The notes beneath the pieces are model-generated. The model did not search any database. It had not been told where the DNA came from and was given only the letters and a program-made list of their open reading frames with translations. Shown piece after piece: positions 14,383-15,972 of a stretch of 15,972 nt of DNA (positions within the stretch are counted from its first letter, which is position 1; each line of letters begins with the position of its first letter). The stretch comes from an uncultured Collinsella sp. Its GTDB lineage: Bacteria > Actinomycetota > Coriobacteriia > Coriobacteriales > Coriobacteriaceae. The stretch spans positions 1 through 15,972 of the forward strand of contig CAUAGV010000020.1 in assembly GCA_958428675.1 (NCBI GenBank). Reading direction: 5' to 3'. Both the position numbers and the translations under genes were made by a program.

Positions 14383-15258
14383 TCAGCCAAAACGCCCCGT
14401 CAAATAATCCGCGGTGCGCGGATCGGACGGATTCTTGAAGAGTTGCGCGGTGGGCGCGTGCTCCACCAGCTCACCCAGCAAAAAGAACGCAACCGAATCG
14501 GAAATACGCGCGGCCTGCTGCATGTTGTGCGTCACGACCACCAGCGTGCAGGTCTCCTTGAGCTCGCAGGCCAGCTGCTCCACCACCAACGTCGACACAG
14601 GGTCGAGTGCCGAGGTCGGCTCGTCCATCAGCAGAATGTCGGGCTGCACGGCAAGTGCGCGGGCGATGCACAGGCGCTGCTGCTGTCCACCCGAAAGACC
14701 CAGGCCCGACTCTTTGAGCTTGTCCTTGACCTCGTCCCACAGGGCAGCGCGACGCAGGGAGTCCTCGACCAGCTCATCGAGCACGGCGCGGTCGCGCACA
14801 CCCATACCGCGAGGACCGTAGGCGACGTTGTCGTAGATGCTCATGGGAAATGGGTTGGGGCGTTGGAACACCATGCCCACGCGCTGGCGCAAACGGCAGA
14901 TGTCGCAATCGCCCAGGATATCTTGACCATCGAGCGCAATCTTGCCCTCGATGCGGCAATCCTTGATGCCGTCGTTCATGCGGTTAAAGCAGCGCAGCAA
15001 CGTGGACTTTCCGCAGCCCGAAGGCCCGATGAACGAGGTGATCTGCTTGTCGCGGATCTTGATATTCACGTCCTTGAGCGCATGGTGGTCGCCATAGAAC
15101 AGGTCGAGGCCCTCGACGTCGATGCGCGTCGGCGAGGCGGCAAGATCCTCTGCCGTGGGGCGAGTCGCATCCCCAACCTCGCGCTCATGCGCGGCCTCGG
15201 CCTGCGCTTCCATGAGTTCTTCAAGCTCCGTGGGCTCCACAGCCGCAGCAGCCGTCAT
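14383..15258 (-). CDS. pstB: PstB, phosphate ABC transporter ATP-binding protein
   Basis: The 291-residue ATPase powers the high-affinity PstSCAB phosphate importer at the inner face of the membrane. The ABC domain shows Walker A GPSGCGKST (78-86), the PstB-typical LRCFNRMND, FQRPNPFPMSIYDNVAYGPR around the Q-loop, signature LSGGQQQRLCIARAL (188-202), Walker B ILLMDEPTSALDP (208-220) and the switch His244 in VVTHNMQQA. About 40 Ala/Glu-rich residues precede the domain, longer than in most PstB proteins. The start chosen is the ATG at 15256-15258, preceded by GGAGGT seven bases upstream. An in-frame ATG five codons earlier would swallow that ribosome binding site. PstS, PstC and PstA are not in the window, and the upstream neighbour is a sensor kinase, so pstB may be separated from them. 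Confidence 0.95.
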   Translation of the reverse strand: MTAAAAVEPTELEELMEAQAEAAHEREVGDATRPTAEDLAASPTRIDVEGLDLFYGDHHALKDVNIKIRDKQITSFIGPSGCGKSTLLRCFNRMNDGIKDCRIEGKIALDGQDILGDCDICRLRQRVGMVFQRPNPFPMSIYDNVAYGPRGMGVRDRAVLDELVEDSLRRAALWDEVKDKLKESGLGLSGGQQQRLCIARALAVQPDILLMDEPTSALDPVSTLVVEQLACELKETCTLVVVTHNMQQAARISDSVAFFLLGELVEHAPTAQLFKNPSDPRTADYLTGRFG

Positions 15259-15272
15259 ACCGCACACCTCCA

Positions 15273-15340
15273 TATCGATATCAATTCAGCAGTATCGATA
15301 GTAGGAATCGCGGCTCATACGCACGTGAGCACATTGTCAA
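15273..15340 (-). promoter_or_regulatory. Candidate promoter and repeated TATCGATA sites upstream of pstB
   Basis: The minus strand has a perfect -35 TTGACA (15340-15335) and, 15 bases on, TATGAG (15319-15314); the spacing is short. An alternative -10, TACTAT (15303-15298), lacks a matching -35. Two copies of the palindrome TATCGATA (15273-15280 and 15293-15300) lie 20 bases apart, about two helical turns, between the promoter and the start codon. A GCTCA-N8-TGAGC repeat (15313-15330) overlaps the spacer. Confidence 0.35.
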
Positions 15341-15361
15341 GTGTTTGTAAGGGCACGCTAG

Positions 15362-15972
15362 CTATGCAGCGGGCAGCTCGATGGTGAATATCGTGTGTTC
15401 GGGCGTCGATTCACATGCAACGGTACCGCCGTGTGCCGCGATGATCTCCTTGGCAATAGCAAGGCCCAAACCGGCACCACCGCGATTGGTCGCACGCGCC
15501 GCATCCAGGCGATAGAACTTCTCAAAGATCACCTTGAGCTTAGCCGCAGGGATAGGATCGCCCTGATTGATAAAGCGCACGCGCACGCCGCCATCGTCTT
15601 GGCGCCTGGCCTCAATCGTGATAGTCGAGCCCTCATAGCTATAGGCGACAGCGTTTTTCATGATGTTGTTAAACACGCGAGCCATCTTATCGCCATCCAC
15701 GAGCACCGTCAGGTCCTCGCGAATATCAACCTGGGCTTCCTTATGCTGCTCGTTGAGGATGGGATAGAACTCGTCAGCCACCTGAGCCAGCAGCAACCCC
15801 AGATCAACATAGCCGCGCGTGAGCACGATATCGTGGAAGTCAAAGCGCGTGATATCGAAGAACTCTTCGATGAGCGCATCGAGCCGGTGCGCCTTGTCGA
15901 GCGCCACGCCCGTAAAGTGTGCACGTTGCTCAACCGGCAGCTCAGGAGCCTCTTGCAGCAGCGAAAGATAGC
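15362..15972 (-). CDS. VanS-like sensor histidine kinase, C-terminal part (5' end outside window)
   Basis: About 202 C-terminal residues of a sensor kinase are present. The visible part begins just after the H-box with YLSLLQEAPELPVEQRAHF, continues with LDKAHRLDALIEEFFDITRF (a hallmark of VanS-type kinases), and then has the N-box VFNNIMKNAVAYS, an FEKFYRLD F-box and the G2 box GGAGLGLAIAKEI. In place of the usual D-x-G G1 motif it has INQGDPIP, the Asn variant typical of the VanS group. The phospho-acceptor histidine and the sensor and membrane regions lie beyond the window. Its stop is 103 bases before pstB, with no obvious terminator between. VanS relatives control glycopeptide resistance in some bacteria, but many are housekeeping envelope-stress kinases, and no van resistance genes are here. 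Confidence 0.9.
   Translation of the reverse strand, partial: YLSLLQEAPELPVEQRAHFTGVALDKAHRLDALIEEFFDITRFDFHDIVLTRGYVDLGLLLAQVADEFYPILNEQHKEAQVDIREDLTVLVDGDKMARVFNNIMKNAVAYSYEGSTITIEARRQDDGGVRVRFINQGDPIPAAKLKVIFEKFYRLDAARATNRGGAGLGLAIAKEIIAAHGGTVACESTPEHTIFTIELPAA

Noticed and set aside
15259..15273. Upstream ATG for PstB, five codons earlier
   Set aside because: The GGAGGT Shine-Dalgarno for the downstream ATG would be part of the coding sequence, and the earlier ATG has no site of its own.
15362..15972. Glycopeptide resistance locus
   Set aside because: Only the kinase resembles VanS; no ligase, dehydrogenase or dipeptidase of van clusters is in the window, and VanS-like kinases are common outside resistance loci.
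1..15972. CRISPR arrays, tRNA/rRNA genes, transposases, phage genes, toxin-antitoxin pairs
   Set aside because: No regularly spaced repeats, cloverleaf sequences or protein motifs for these were found on either strand.

Overview
The window is a GC-rich bacterial chromosome segment in which every recognisable gene lies on the minus strand, so the genes are transcribed from high to low coordinates. The gene set is an HtpG chaperone, PstB with an OmpR-type two-component pair, a VanS-like kinase, a bacterial tyrosine-kinase trio and a pair of very large YhgE/Pip membrane proteins. Together with the codon use and the short GGGACGTTC-type intergenic repeats, this suggests a gut actinobacterium of the Coriobacteriia, with Collinsella or a close relative as best guess. 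That placement is inference from recall, not from a search.

Layout in the direction of transcription (right to left). (1) Positions 15972-12162 hold the C-terminal part of a VanS-type sensor kinase, the phosphate-transport ATPase PstB, an OmpR/PhoB-type response regulator and its PhoR-like sensor kinase. The last pair is translationally coupled, with a GTG start. No phoU gene lies between pstB and the regulator. (2) Positions 11966-9362 hold a compact operon: Wzz/CpsC-type chain-length protein, CpsD/CapB-type BY-kinase, CpsB-type PHP phosphatase, then a GNAT acetyltransferase. No glycosyltransferase accompanies it here. (3) Positions 9361-7038 hold htpG. It has a terminator-like hairpin in its leader and a long hairpin terminator after it, and REP-like short palindromic sequences flank it on both sides. 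(4) Positions 6884-1654 hold a two-gene operon of tandem YhgE/Pip paralogues (926 and 729 aa) joined with zero spacing. It is preceded by a promoter whose -35 element overlaps a TetR-type palindrome and followed by a strong terminator. (5) Positions 1586-565 hold an EamA/DMT permease with its own terminator. (6) Positions 486-1 hold the N-terminal part of an M20D amidohydrolase, with an operator-like inverted repeat upstream.

How the genes may work together: most products act at the cell envelope or in its signalling (two sensor kinases, phosphate uptake, control of surface polysaccharide by reversible tyrosine phosphorylation, and large envelope-spanning YhgE proteins). No single integrated new system is proven. 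The parts that best repay a second look are the tandem YhgE operon with its operator and extended C-terminus, the stand-alone BY-kinase trio, the htpG leader hairpin and REP-like flanks, and the pst locus without phoU next to a VanS-like kinase. No tRNA, rRNA, CRISPR array, insertion sequence or phage gene was seen. The only gene-free stretch over 300 bases is 6757-7134.
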